A DNA stretch of 64,000 nucleotides, taken from Dendrophyllia cribrosa. Taxonomy: Eukaryota; Cnidaria; Anthozoa; Scleractinia; Dendrophylliidae. The stretch is from NCBI GenBank assembly GCA_024195265.1, contig JAJLRJ010000005.1, positions 47,796,894 to 47,860,893 of the forward strand. Direction: 5' to 3'. Below, in pieces: positions 52,750 through 62,480 of the stretch (the stretch's first letter is position 1; each line of letters opens with the position of its first letter). The position numbers and the translations under genes are program-made. The notes beneath the pieces are model-generated. The model saw only the letters and a program-made list of their open reading frames with translations. It made no database searches and was not told where the DNA came from.

Positions 52750-53647
52750 GATAAGGAGAAGATTTCCAAAGAGAAGAGTCATTTCATATGGGATTGACAA
52801 CATCTGGGCAGCTGATTTGGTTGAGATGGGAAAATTTTCAAAGTGGAATAAAGGAATAAGATATCTCCTGATGGTGATCGATGTCTTCTCAAAGTTCGGT
52901 TTCATTCGTCCCCTGAAAAACAAGCGAGGACAAACAGTTGCTGATGCTTTCCAATCAATATTCAGGGAGCGAAAACCGAAGATGCTTTGGACAGACAAAG
53001 GAAGTGAATTTTTCAATGGAACTATGAAGGATCTCCTGAATAAGAATGGGATAAAATTGTATACCACAGAGAATGAAGAAAAGTCATCTGTGGTTGAACG
53101 TTGGAACAAGACGATGAAGGAGAAACTCTTCCGGATGTTTTCTGCTAACAATAATACAATTTTCTTTGACAAACTGGACAGGTTAGTGGATCAATATAAT
53201 AACACTTATCATTCAAGCATTAAGATGTCACCCGCAGAGGCAAGCAAACAGAAAAATGAAACAAAGGTTTTTGCTAATCTTTTTGGAGAGATGATTTATG
53301 CTAAACATGCTCCAGCAAAATTCAAAGTTGACGACAGGGTTAGAATATCAAAATACAAACGAAAGATATTCGATAAAGGTTTCACCCCGAACTGGACAGA
53401 GGAGATATTTATCGTCGATGAGGTTTTAAATACAAATCCTCCGACGTATAAATTAGCCGATCTGTTGGGAGAAAAAATAACTGGATCATTTTATGAAACA
53501 GAACTCCAAAGGACAAACCAAAGCGTGTTTCGCATTGAAAAGATTATTCGCCGCGATCAGAAGAAAAAGAAAGCCTTGGTTAAATGGAAAGGATATCCCG
53601 ATAAATTTAACTCCTGGGTTCCGCTGAGTGATGTGGAAAATCTCTGA
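52691..53647 (+). CDS. int: Polinton integrase with chromodomain
   Basis: A retrovirus-like rve integrase that would insert the element with 6-bp duplication. DDE residues are in NIWAADLVEM (about 52800-52830), LWTDKGSEFF (about 52985-53015) and SVVERWNKTM (about 53087-53117). After the core, a small SH3-like region is followed by a chromodomain (FRIEKIIRR, ALVKWKGYP, NSWVPLSDVE) at about 53528-53640, used by related integrases to read histone marks. The open frame overlaps PLA2; the only upstream Met (52625) is inside PLA2, and the next lies after the first catalytic Asp. It is therefore best explained as a -1 frameshift extension of PLA2. Confidence 0.9.
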   Translation, partial: QEKILSEGWTQNLANELHQPIRRRFPKRRVISYGIDNIWAADLVEMGKFSKWNKGIRYLLMVIDVFSKFGFIRPLKNKRGQTVADAFQSIFRERKPKMLWTDKGSEFFNGTMKDLLNKNGIKLYTTENEEKSSVVERWNKTMKEKLFRMFSANNNTIFFDKLDRLVDQYNNTYHSSIKMSPAEASKQKNETKVFANLFGEMIYAKHAPAKFKVDDRVRISKYKRKIFDKGFTPNWTEEIFIVDEVLNTNPPTYKLADLLGEKITGSFYETELQRTNQSVFRIEKIIRRDQKKKKALVKWKGYPDKFNSWVPLSDVENL

Positions 53648-53699
53648 GACAGAATATAAATGTTGAACATTCATATTCATTCCAAAACACGCTTCACTT

Positions 53700-53972
53700 T
53701 CACTTTTTTTCTTTCAATCCCTGGTGGATTTCCCAGAGGAGACAACTTTGTTTTTGGAGATTATTTTTGAGAATCTTGTGTTCCTCTTGGAGGTTGACAA
53801 ATGATTCAAAGAGGAGTTCTACTGTATCTTCCTCTTCTTCATTTTGCTCTGCTTCTTCCATCTCCGAATCAGAAACAATAAATTCCTCATCAGATGTTGT
53901 GGGAGTTTCATCAGGACTCATTGCTTCCTCCTCTGAGCAAGTGGAACAATTTTCATGATCACTGGCTTCCAT
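53700..53972 (-). CDS. Acidic coiled-coil small protein
   Basis: 90 residues, very acidic (SCSEEEAMSPDE, EMEEAEQNEEEEDTV) with a leucine-spaced helix at the end (LLFESFVNLQEEHKIL). No family recognised. Its ATG overlaps the last 14 nt of the upstream gene in another frame, suggesting reinitiation or coupled translation. Convergent with the integrase, 52 bp between stops. Confidence 0.55.
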   Translation of the reverse strand: MEASDHENCSTCSEEEAMSPDETPTTSDEEFIVSDSEMEEAEQNEEEEDTVELLFESFVNLQEEHKILKNNLQKQSCLLWEIHQGLKEKK

Positions 53973-54528
53973 TTTCTTTCCAATTTAATTTTTTGAAGAT
54001 TGTTTGGATTATTTTTTCCTGTTCTGCCCTTTTTGATGGAAGAATAAGCAGTTTAAAATCATCTTCATTTGGATTGAAACCATTCTTTTTCAACAGGGAG
54101 AAAAGAACTTGATTGAAATTAAGAAACTTTTTTCGCTTGAGATGAAGATCATCATATGTCAGTGAAAAATATTTAAAATCGTCAATGAGGAACTTTTCCA
54201 GATATTCATAGTCATTTCCATCGTGATTTGTTATGTGATTGAAAATTTCATGTTCGTTGCCATTGACTTTTTTCCATTTGGAAGCTTTAACAAACTCCCT
54301 GACTTTTTTTCTTGTGATTTCGTGGAGAGGAATTTGGGAGAGAATTTCTTTTTGATAAAATTCGAGATCTTTGAGTGGAATTTGATTCTTCCCCTGATTT
54401 TTACGAATGACATCTTTAAAATGTTCCAGTCTGAGATTTTTGTGAGAATGCCATATTGTTGTATATGTTTCTTGAATGATTTCAGGAGTGTCATCTATTT
54501 CCTCATCTTCATCTTCGGAATCAGACAT
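53959..54528 (-). CDS. VLTF3-like late transcription factor candidate
   Basis: 189 residues from the ATG at 54528. The N-terminus is acidic (MSDSEDEDEE). The C-terminal half (ITRKKVREFVKASKW; RKKFLNFNQVLFSLL; ILPSKRAEQEKIIQTIF ending KKLNW) resembles the final domain of poxvirus-like VLTF3 proteins encoded by many large and mid-size DNA viruses. The usual N-terminal zinc knuckles are not seen, so this is a partial match. It is the first leftward gene at the right end, a place fit for regulatory genes. Confidence 0.45.
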   Translation of the reverse strand: MSDSEDEDEEIDDTPEIIQETYTTIWHSHKNLRLEHFKDVIRKNQGKNQIPLKDLEFYQKEILSQIPLHEITRKKVREFVKASKWKKVNGNEHEIFNHITNHDGNDYEYLEKFLIDDFKYFSLTYDDLHLKRKKFLNFNQVLFSLLKKNGFNPNEDDFKLLILPSKRAEQEKIIQTIFKKLNWKENGSQ

Positions 54529-54666
54529 TTTCTTTTCTTTTCCCAAAATATTTGCCCCAATAATTATTTGGGAAATTTTTAGGAGAGAGAAAGTGAGCCA
54601 GAATTTTTTAGAGAGAATTTTGTGCTGAGTTTTTGGAAAAGAATTTTATGCTGAATTTGGCGTTTT

Positions 54667-55021
54667 AGTAGTTAGTCATTGAGAAAGCTGGCTCACTTCT
54701 ATTTCACGCTAATTTCGAACGTATTTCATTGTATAGTTTATTGTTAAAACTGGCTCAAATCTATTTTCAAGTTATCCATTAAGAAAGCTGGCTCACTTCT
54801 ATTTCACGCTAATTTCGAACGTATTTCATTGTATAGTTTATTGTTAAAACTGGCTCAAATCTATTACACTAATCTGACACGTATTTCATTGACTTGAATA
54901 GGTTGTGTGATATGAGGAACGAATTGCTATTGCGTTGAACTTAGGGAATGACTATACAATGAAATACGTTCGAAATTAGCGTGAAATAGAAGTGAGCCAG
55001 CTTTCTCAATGACTAACTACT
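54667..55021. repeat. Right terminal unit, same orientation as left
   Basis: Identical as far as I can read to 35371-35725 and in the same orientation, not inverted. Because the 71-bp arms are themselves complementary, the outer ends of the element are still inverted; only the 213-bp loop is reversed relative to a standard terminal inverted repeat. Confidence 0.9.
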
Positions 55022-55027
55022 GTAAGT
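55022..55027. repeat. Target-site duplication, right (GTAAGT)
   Basis: Second copy of the 6-bp duplication, matching 35365-35370. Confidence 0.92.
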
Positions 55028-56534
55028 GTAAGTGTACATGGCCAAAGGACATTTCTTGTATACCTTTCCTCGAGATAGTGCATACTCCATTTTCTTCATT
55101 GCTATACCAATGTCGTTGACGAGTACAGTCAATTTATCTGACAGTCTTGCTTCTTCGTCACCAGTGGCAATGCTTCTGTTGTCATAAACGCCAAACTGAT
55201 CCACTTCCAACTTTGCGTCTTGAAGTTTAGTGATGGCCTTCTGTAGCAGAGAGGTGAAGGAACTATTAATAAGCCAAACTCTGGCAACGTTCTCTGTACC
55301 ACAACAATTGGGGTCCAAGAAATCATCGTTGCCAAGCAAACTTTCCATTTCGTTTCGAAAGCAATGTTCGTACGACGAATTCACAAGTTCTTGTATCATA
55401 GGATTTTTGTGATCTTTAAGGACCTTGAACAACTCTTTCATTGCAACGGATTCTTTTCCTTCGTGGCAGGGTACCTAAGAATATAACAAAATATTTTGTG
55501 ATTAACGTTATCTTGTGAGCATTGTAGCTTTTGTGCTATACTTGATGCGTTTCCAGATAAATGGACAATTTAATTAAATTAACTTCGCCCGAAGATAAAC
55601 CGTCCATCGGCAAAAGGGGCACATGGCTGGGTTTCTCTCTAGAAATCGTATTTACCTCAGCTTGATTTATAATGATTTCCTTAGGTAGAAAATTTAATGT
55701 TTTATTTTGCTTTTTCTGGCTGATTTCGTATTTCTATTAACTCGACTACGTCTCACAGAGTATCGGTCTACTACATCGAGAAATCGCATCAGCCAAAAAA
55801 AAGGAACAGAAGTTTTACAAAATGGCAGGCCAAATAGTTATAAAGTGTTTAAGGTTTTTAATGATTCAATAGTACGAAGAAACGAAAACATCGAGGGTGT
55901 TACATTAAACAATTGTGTACCTGGTTTGCCATGGTCTCCACGCCACATTCCAATAGCGCACGGTGAATGTTGATGGGGTTTGCTGGGGCACCATTTGGAG
56001 TTGTTAATGCGATCCAATAGTTTAGTGTCGGATACAATTTTTCATTGACGACTGTCGGGTAGTTAGAAAGCCAATCTTGACTAGTTGTACTAGCAACTTG
56101 ACTGGAGGTTAAAACGTCGTTAGTGCTCTCGTCGTCACTTGCAGCATCCTCTCCATTTGCATTTTGCTTTCCTCGGCTTTTCTTTCGGCTTTGTGCACTT
56201 ACTGCACTGAAGAAAAATGCCACGTTTTTTATTTCTGTGAAAAGGAAAATAATACAAACACACGTAAGCAACTCAACCTTCTTTATCAATCGAAAAAGTT
56301 CGAGATGTCGAGAATGCAAAGATCAGATTTACCACAAATTGCCTTGTCACAGGTATCTCTTGTTGTACATACAGCGTTCCATGCTTTTTGTAAACCTTCT
56401 TCATCAACCTTGCAAACGCATTGCGCCTTGACAACACTGCACTTTCCGACGATAATAGGGCTTATGTAGCACAATGCTGCACTTTTTATAGCTTCGCTGT
56501 TCAGTTGTCGACACGGATATCTTGTTCTGATCAT
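55022..56534 (-). CDS. SF3 helicase protein, 5' part (exons 1, 2 and start of 3)
   Basis: The upstream part of the gene cut by the Polinton. Exon 1 (56534-56333) starts with an ATG about 35 bp after a TATAAAAA box and ends at G|GTAAAT; it has many Cys (KCSVVKAQCVC, CTTRDTCDKAIC). Exon 2 (56234 or 56201 to 55921) follows a TTTTCACAG or TGCAG acceptor, both in phase, and ends CAG|GTACAC. Exon 3 starts at 55474 after TTCTTAG and is open to the insertion. Without the element and one duplication copy, the two halves of exon 3 are in the same frame: 447 + 6 + 1893 nt = 782 codons, so the exon was intact when the Polinton arrived. Known function is limited to the helicase domain in the 3' part. Confidence 0.68.
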
Positions 56535-56568
56535 CTTGCTAGTAATTTGTTCGCAAGAAGTGTTCCGT

Positions 56569-56576
56569 TTTTATAC
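56569..56576 (-). promoter_or_regulatory. TATA box of the SF3 helicase gene
   Basis: On the minus strand GTATAAAAA lies about 35-45 bp before the exon 1 ATG, giving a very short leader. Confidence 0.45.
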
Positions 56577-57854
56577 GAAATGGACTTGTGATATCTCGGG
56601 AAATAAATTTGAACACCAAACAAAATTGTGACAAAGAACTGAAAGAAGTGTTTAATTCGAGATTAGGAACTATAACACGTTTCTATGTTGCCATATAGCC
56701 CCAGTGATTTTCTAACGAACTATGAAATTATTTGGATTCAAACTGGTCTGTTCTTGTCATGTCAATTGCATTGAACTCATCCTTTTGCTTGACAAAGAAG
56801 ACCAATTAGCAGTCAAAACCTGTTGAACTACCCAAGTTCAAGTTCGAGCTGCTCTCGAGAATCAAAGAACACCGCACAAACGACTTTAATGTCGGGTGCC
56901 AAGGTTGTTGATTGCACTCCATGACTCACCGGCCCCATTATCTTTTTGATAAAGAGTAGCGATTAGCAGTCAAAACCTATTGAAATACACCAAGTTCAAG
57001 TTCAAGTTTATTTCACATTGCTTACCAACATTACCGTGCATCACACAACGAAGAACAAACGAATTGAGTACCAGGTGCTGAGGTTGCTAATTACACTCTT
57101 TAGTGAGATAAAATTACTCCAGGAAAATTGATGGTAGTCAGCACATCAACAGTTACTTGTTGATAATGTTTTCGTTTTTCAGAAAAAAGCTAATGAAGGA
57201 AAAATTGCACCGGTAAAACTAACAGTTGAAAACTATTGTCAACAAGTTAAATTGGGTCAAAAGATGTTTGTATATCGTTGCATGAAATCCCATTGACTTC
57301 TATTAAATATTTGAAGTGCATATGTCCGTAAAATCCGAGCAATCTGCCCTAATTTAAAAATAATATCTACTGCAATATGAAACTGAAAGTTGGGAGATTC
57401 TACTTTTCCGTCAAATCCGTGAAATCCGCCGTATTTTTAAAAAGATGACAATCAGGTGTTGAACTTGCAGTTTGATGTGACAGTTCACCAGTGGACACTT
57501 TTTTCAAAATACGGCGGATTTCACGGATTTGATTCCTTACTAACTAATCGTACTTTCTTCGTTGTTTAATTCAGTACTTACTTAATTATACTTACTTTCT
57601 TACTAACTACAACTTACTCGATTTCTTAATTACTAATCAGAACTCACCACTACTTCCTTCCTTCGTTCGTTCCGCGTTCTTTCCTTGGTTTTCAATACTC
57701 ACTAACAGACAAAGTACCACTTACCGTAATTACTTACTCGCTAACTGATCAAATGGCTGACTAAGTGACTGGCTGACTGACTCAATGAATTTCTTAAACT
57801 TACGCACGATAGTAATTTTTACTTACATTTTTGTATGATTTTTAACTGGTATAG
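56577..57854. other. Intronic stretch with a hairpin element
   Basis: No gene is seen. A foldback at 57412-57531 has arms TCAAATCCGTGAAATCCGCC and complement, spaced by about 50 bp. 57540-57800 is a degenerate ACTTACTAACT low-complexity tract, similar to 28925-28985 at the other side of the inserted elements. A tandem-like pair of about 150 bp (GATTAGCAGTCAAAACC) is at 56800-57060. Confidence 0.5.
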
Positions 57855-60240
57855 AACTTGGCTATGTATCGAAGCTCTTCTGCAAAAGCCTGTTTTCTGG
57901 GTAACTCCACCGAAGAGCTGCCAAAGCCTGGTGATCTTATGAAAATGCTTGACAAGGTAAGACGCTAGAGGTCCGTCACCACGGCCACGGCCAAGTCTTT
58001 TGTGGTCGGGGATGTTTATTGCACGTTGGTGAACGAAAAGAGAGGCTCTATTCCAACTTGTTAAAGGACGTCAGTCAATGGATTTAAAATGTTGAATATG
58101 TTTTTACTTATTCAACAAATTGCAACATCGATGTTGAGCAGTGTATCTTTCGCTTACGAGAGCTATCTCTGGGATCATTTTTAAGCGATTTGATGGTTTG
58201 TTATAATTTCAAGTCTGGAAATCCATTACATGTTCTTATTAGTTTTATTCACTTGTTTTGCTTTTCATTTTGTCTGGATCCATGGTATACAAATTTTGAA
58301 TACTGATCTCTCTTGTTGTATTGTTGTTTAGGCAACTGCTTGATACCTTCCAAACTGCTGAAACTCAGGCACGCTTGCATTTTATACACGAACGGCAAAT
58401 AATCCACGCGCGATAAATTTTGAGAAACTTATAAACCTCACTTCGCGAGGAATAACTGTAGATATTAAAGTTTCAGTTAGTTCGAGCCCATAAACAAATT
58501 TGTGCAAGATTTGTTTTTAAGCAGGAATTGAAATTGAATGTCGTACTTAACTTGATTGAGAGTTATAACTGTTTCAGCAAAGGTTGGAAAAGTATTAAGA
58601 TAACTGTGCATTTCTTATCAGAAAATTATTAGCACACTGATTGTCGTAACTGAACTTGTTTTATCTACAGGGGACCTTCCAAGGTCCCGTTCAGGCAAAG
58701 ACTTCAAGCGAGTATCTCTACGAAGTTGTTGGTACCCTTGATGATCGCTCCAATCTGAGTGATGAAATGGCTGCCATGTGTGCTAAGCTGCCCATTTACC
58801 GCATGGAGGAGAAAACCCTCATTTTGGATGTGGAAAAAGAAAACTTAAAACGTAAGTTATTATAATAATAATAATTATCAAAATAACAATAAATAAATAA
58901 ATTTGATAAATAAAACGAGCCGACACAGCTTTGAAATACTGCTATCAATGCAAGTTCTGTTGGAAAAATAGAAGCAAAAGTCGAAAAAGAATAGATGTTA
59001 AACTGCGGACACCTTTATAGAAAAAAAATGTTTTATCCGGCTTCTGTTGAGATAGTTTAACTCAAGGCTGGGTATAAACTGGAAATCCACAGATAATACT
59101 GATGCAGTACTTGTTCCCTTCTTTTAAACGAAAGCTGTAAACTTTCTTTTAATATCCAAAGAGTGGAAAAATGCTGCAACATAGAAGAAGAGACAACTTT
59201 GCATTCAATTTGTAAGATGAAAATTGAAAAAAGATCTGTTGAAGTAAGGAAAATACATTTGTTAATGAATTAACTTGCTCTTCTCTATAAAGGCCTATAA
59301 ACAGACTTTAATTAAGTTCTTCATTTATTGTGTTGATAACAATACTGTACGAAAGCATTTCTATTCCCAGAGTTGTTTTTCATATTACATAGAATACAAA
59401 TTTAGTGTCCCCTAAAAAACTGAGATATGGAAATCCTAAATCAGACACTGCAATGGCAACAGAATGAAAACAAATAATAATACAAAATCAAAGGCTCCTG
59501 CGAGCCGGCAACCCGTGAATACGAAATGCTAACGGTAACGCAATACTGCGGGATTTTTTTTTTGAAAATTAAATGTTACGACTTTTGACGAACGCAAAAA
59601 AAAAAGAAAAAAACAAAAACGGTAATTTTCAGTTCGAAAAAAAAAAAATCCGTCCGGGCTGGGCGAGAATTAAACTCGCGTCCTTCGGCTCCCTCCGGCT
59701 CTATTGTCCCCTCAGTTACCGACTACACTACCTAGGATTTGGCTAATTACCAAGGCCAGACTTTGTTATTTCAACGTAGATATGCGGAAAAAGTTTACAT
59801 CTGAGTGATGGATCGAGCGAGCGAGTGAGTGAGTGAATTAGCCACCTTTATCGATAACCCGTTCATTACGCTTGCGCGTATTCACGGGTTAAAAACGACT
59901 TCATATCCGCGGTCCTATTACCTCGTAATCTGTTTGCTCTTTTAGTTCCATGGTTTATGAAAATTACACTAAAAATATACAGATCGAAACTAACCAGTCA
60001 CTGACTAAGTCTCCCTCAACAACATCATGGCTTTACCAATAAGAGAGACATTTAAAATGACTGTATGTTCTGTGTTTTGTTACAGGAGTGAAACGTCAAC
60101 AAACAAGCCGCCGCAGATGGTGTCGTAAAGTAGTAAGAAGCCCCCCTTGCCACAAAACCATCAGGCGTGGCAACCGAGTGACAATTATTGTGCCTCCGGG
60201 ATGTACAATTAGTGTTAGAGTAGAATACGTGCCATGTTGA
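57855..60240 (+). CDS. Secreted host protein, exons 4-6 of 6
   Basis: Continuation of the gene starting at 27658. Exon 4 (57855-57956) follows GGTATAG and ends AAG|GTAAGA (34 residues, including AKACFLGNSTEELPKPGD). Exon 5 (58671-58851) follows TTATCTACAG and ends C|GTAAGT (60 codons plus one base; SSEYLYEVVGTLDDRSN, MAAMCAKLPIYRMEEK). Exon 6 (60086-60240) follows TTTTGTTACAG and supplies a basic, Cys-containing end (RRRWCRKVVRSPPCHKT, VPPGCTISVRVEYVPC) before TGA. Phases agree throughout. No domain is recognised; the signal peptide and spaced Cys suggest an extracellular, disulphide-bonded protein. Confidence 0.65.
59507..59892. mobile_element. Inverted-repeat element with tRNA-like segment, in intron 5
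   Basis: AACCCGTGAATACG near 59510 is complemented by CGTATTCACGGGTT near 59877. Between them, on the minus strand, 59745-59655 resembles a tRNA-derived unit with A-box-like GTAGTGTAGTCGGTAACTG and B-box-like GCGAGTTTAATTCTCGC. No clean cloverleaf forms, so I read it as a tRNA-derived repeat, not a working tRNA gene. Confidence 0.45.
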
Positions 60241-60484
60241 GAGTAAGAGATGATAATGGAATCTAGATTATAAGCTAGGAACTCAGTACTACTTAAAGTC
60301 GATTTAACTTTATTTCATGGTTTAGGAAGCCATTATAGTAATTTACCTTTTAAATCCATCATAACATAAGTTGCAGTTAATGTTGTCTCCTAACTGGCCC
60401 CAAAATAGAAAAAACCTCAGCGATCTGCCGAAAAAAAAAACAACTAACATATGACGGTTGATTGGCTATTTAGAAGTTTGTTAA

Positions 60485-61305
60485 GGGCGATATAGACGGT
60501 ACGATTTTACCTACAATTATCGCATGCGACACGCTTACACCATGACTTACGACCATTTACACGCGTACGACATTTTCACTTTCGACATCACAAAATCGCA
60601 TACAGTGTTGCCAAAATGGCCGACACGCAAATCATGTTGGCGATGGCTGTGGCTGTTTTATGCAAGACTAGAAGAAAACGGCGAAGGGTACGAGAAGTTA
60701 GAGAGAAGAAAGGGTTACAGTGAAGATGGGAGAAAGGGGTTGGAGCTCGAGGAACTACATAACTACGCTTAGAAGACGAATAAAGCTATCGGATTGGTCT
60801 TGAAATAGTTTTTGTGTTTACAATTGAACGACACCTGGTCCTCATTCCACAATGATATGAGGCGTTCTGTCTCTCCTTGAGAAAAAGATACCTTGGGTTT
60901 ATCGGATTTACAGGCATTTTGAACTTGTACCGAAACAACTTCCTCCTACTCAGTAAATTTTTGTCAGTAAAACGTCACTTAACGTCATTTTTTTATTGTT
61001 CTCGGCTGCGATTGTCAAAAATCGTACGACATTTTTCGTGGTGTGCGCGTCTGTCGTAACACCCTGGATCCAGAGGTCCGTTCTCTGAATATCATGAGTG
61101 AAATTAACCGTACAAACGGTTAGAAGAAGCTCGCTTCGCCGCTCAAACTCGCCGTTTCCACTAAAAAATAGAAACCTCTGGCACCCAGGGTACTGTCGTA
61201 AGGATGTTGTAGGTTGATTTACACGACACGATTCGTGTTGTAGTCATGACGTAAGCGTGTTGCATGCGATAATCGTAGGCAAAATCGTACTGTTTAAATC
61301 GCCCT
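60485..61305. mobile_element. DNA transposon derivative with about 70-bp TIRs
   Basis: Starts GGGCGATATAGACGGTACG and ends in the imperfect complement (TTTAAATCGCCC); the arms also share ATTATCGCATGCGACACGC. Flanks TTTGTTAA and TTTGCTTAA are a possible duplication. Inside at 60616, a short frame reads MADTQIMLAMAVAVL then Arg-rich, reminiscent of the start of Harbinger transposases, but it soon stops. Confidence 0.6.
61060..61192. mobile_element. Nested MITE with 9-bp target duplication
   Basis: A 133-bp element inside the previous one, starting CACCCTGGATCCAGAGG and ending CCTCTGGCACCCAGGGTA, flanked by CTGTCGTAA on both sides (61051-61059, 61193-61201). Younger than its host element. Confidence 0.8.
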
Positions 61306-62093
61306 TTGCTTAAGATAGGTAACTACACGGAAATTAAAGTGCTGTTATAAGAATGTAGTGTCAAACATTTTTCTGATAAGGGCCGATTCTTCGAAGTACC
61401 TATAAATGTGATAAAATGTCCGAGAACGGGAAAATTTATTTGGAAAAACAATACATTCTCAGGCTACAAAATTTATGGCGAGGAAATTCTAGCAAGAAAA
61501 TTAATGGCAATATTTGACATTGGATTGCTGGCAAACACTGCGGAATTTCCACAAAATTAAAATATTAGAAAATGGCTCCCTAAATCACGAAAACAATTAA
61601 AAGGTATAGTTGATTAAATAATGATTTTTTTTTATGTCTTGAATGATGCTAGAAAAACTATGAAATAATTTTGTAATCTTGAAGGATTGATATAACTTCG
61701 AAAATTGATTAAACACTAGAATAACGTTGAGATATTCCTTTACCCTTAATGGAAAATTTAGTGGTGCAATGATCATTGATTTTTTTACTGAAAGTATAAG
61801 CTGCGGTAAGACGTTTCAACTTTTACCTTGGTAAATTCGAAATAACAATTGCAGCGCGCCGAATCATCTGTTCACTCATTTTTGTCCCACCCGCAGTTTT
61901 CTATACGATTTTTTCATGTATTTACACGTATTTTAATTTTTTTTAATATGAGGCTACATAAGTTTGTCAGTAATGGTACAAACTAGAAAATTGAGAAAAT
62001 AAAACCACTATATGTGTTAACAGATGTGTGCCGCACTTTTTATTCTGGCGAAGAGGGTCTAAATAAAGCGTAGGCATGAATCATATCCGCTAA
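61306..62093. other. Non-coding stretch
   Basis: AT-rich; no gene or clear repeat is seen. AATAAAGCG at about 62061 is the only signal-like sequence. Confidence 0.5.
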
Positions 62094-62480
62094 AGGCCCT
62101 GTCACACTATTGCGTATGAGAGAAACGTATGAGTTGCGTATGGAAATTCATAAAATAATTTTCATACGCACAAAATGACCAGCTTACTTGACCTATGAGT
62201 AACGTACCTCTAGCTAACTCTCGCGTATTCAGCGTATGCCTAGGGTATGCTTAGCGTATAAAGCATACGTCCGAATACGCACAAAATTTTTAAGCATGCT
62301 TAAAAAATTTTTTCTGACTCGCCGTATGCCTGCGTATGTCACCGTATGCGACCATGCTTGAAACGTATACAACCTATGCCTAACGTACCCCTAGCGTATG
62401 ACAGCGTACATCAGCGTATGAGTGATATTTTTCATACGCTGGCATACGCCAGTACGATACGCAATAGTGTGACAAGGCCA
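62094..62480. mobile_element. Harbinger-like MITE
   Basis: Left AGGCCCTGTCACACTATTGC and right complement GCAATAGTGTGACAAGGCCA, with TAA on both sides (62091-62093, 62481-62483). A 3-bp TAA target with GGCC(C/T)TGTCACAC ends fits PIF/Harbinger. The interior is full of CGTATG repeats. Confidence 0.72.

Larger units (their letters stand above)
35371..55021. mobile_element. Complete Polinton/Maverick (adintovirus-like), 19,651 bp
   Basis: A full-length self-synthesising DNA element bounded by 5'-AGTAGTTAG...CTAACTACT-3' and a 6-bp duplication. Termini in AG/CT also match Polintons. It encodes the diagnostic set: protein-primed PolB, rve integrase with chromodomain, packaging ATPase, adenain-like protease, double-jelly-roll major and single-jelly-roll minor capsid proteins, plus PLA2, DUF5679-like, fibre, membrane and core proteins. 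The gene set matches those described as adintoviruses, so virion formation is plausible. All ORFs are uninterrupted and the terminal repeats appear identical, which indicates a recent insertion. Layout: PolB leftward at the left end; regulators and SSB rightward; fibre/membrane/ATPase leftward; structural genes to integrase rightward; two small genes leftward at the right end. Confidence 0.96.

Noticed and set aside
53959..53972. A fourth -1 frameshift at the overlap of the two small leftward genes
   Set aside because: The downstream gene has its own ATG in the overlap and no slippery heptamer was found.
35371..55021. Interpreting the identical direct 355-bp ends as LTRs of a retrotransposon
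   Set aside because: There is no RT; ends are AG/CT with inverted outer arms, 6-bp duplication and a full Polinton gene set.
55707..55973. 88-residue plus-strand ORF
   Set aside because: Lies across an intron and exon of the minus-strand helicase gene and has no recognisable features.
59655..59745. tRNA gene on the minus strand
   Set aside because: A- and B-box-like pieces are present but no acceptor stem or clean cloverleaf forms; it sits inside an inverted-repeat element.
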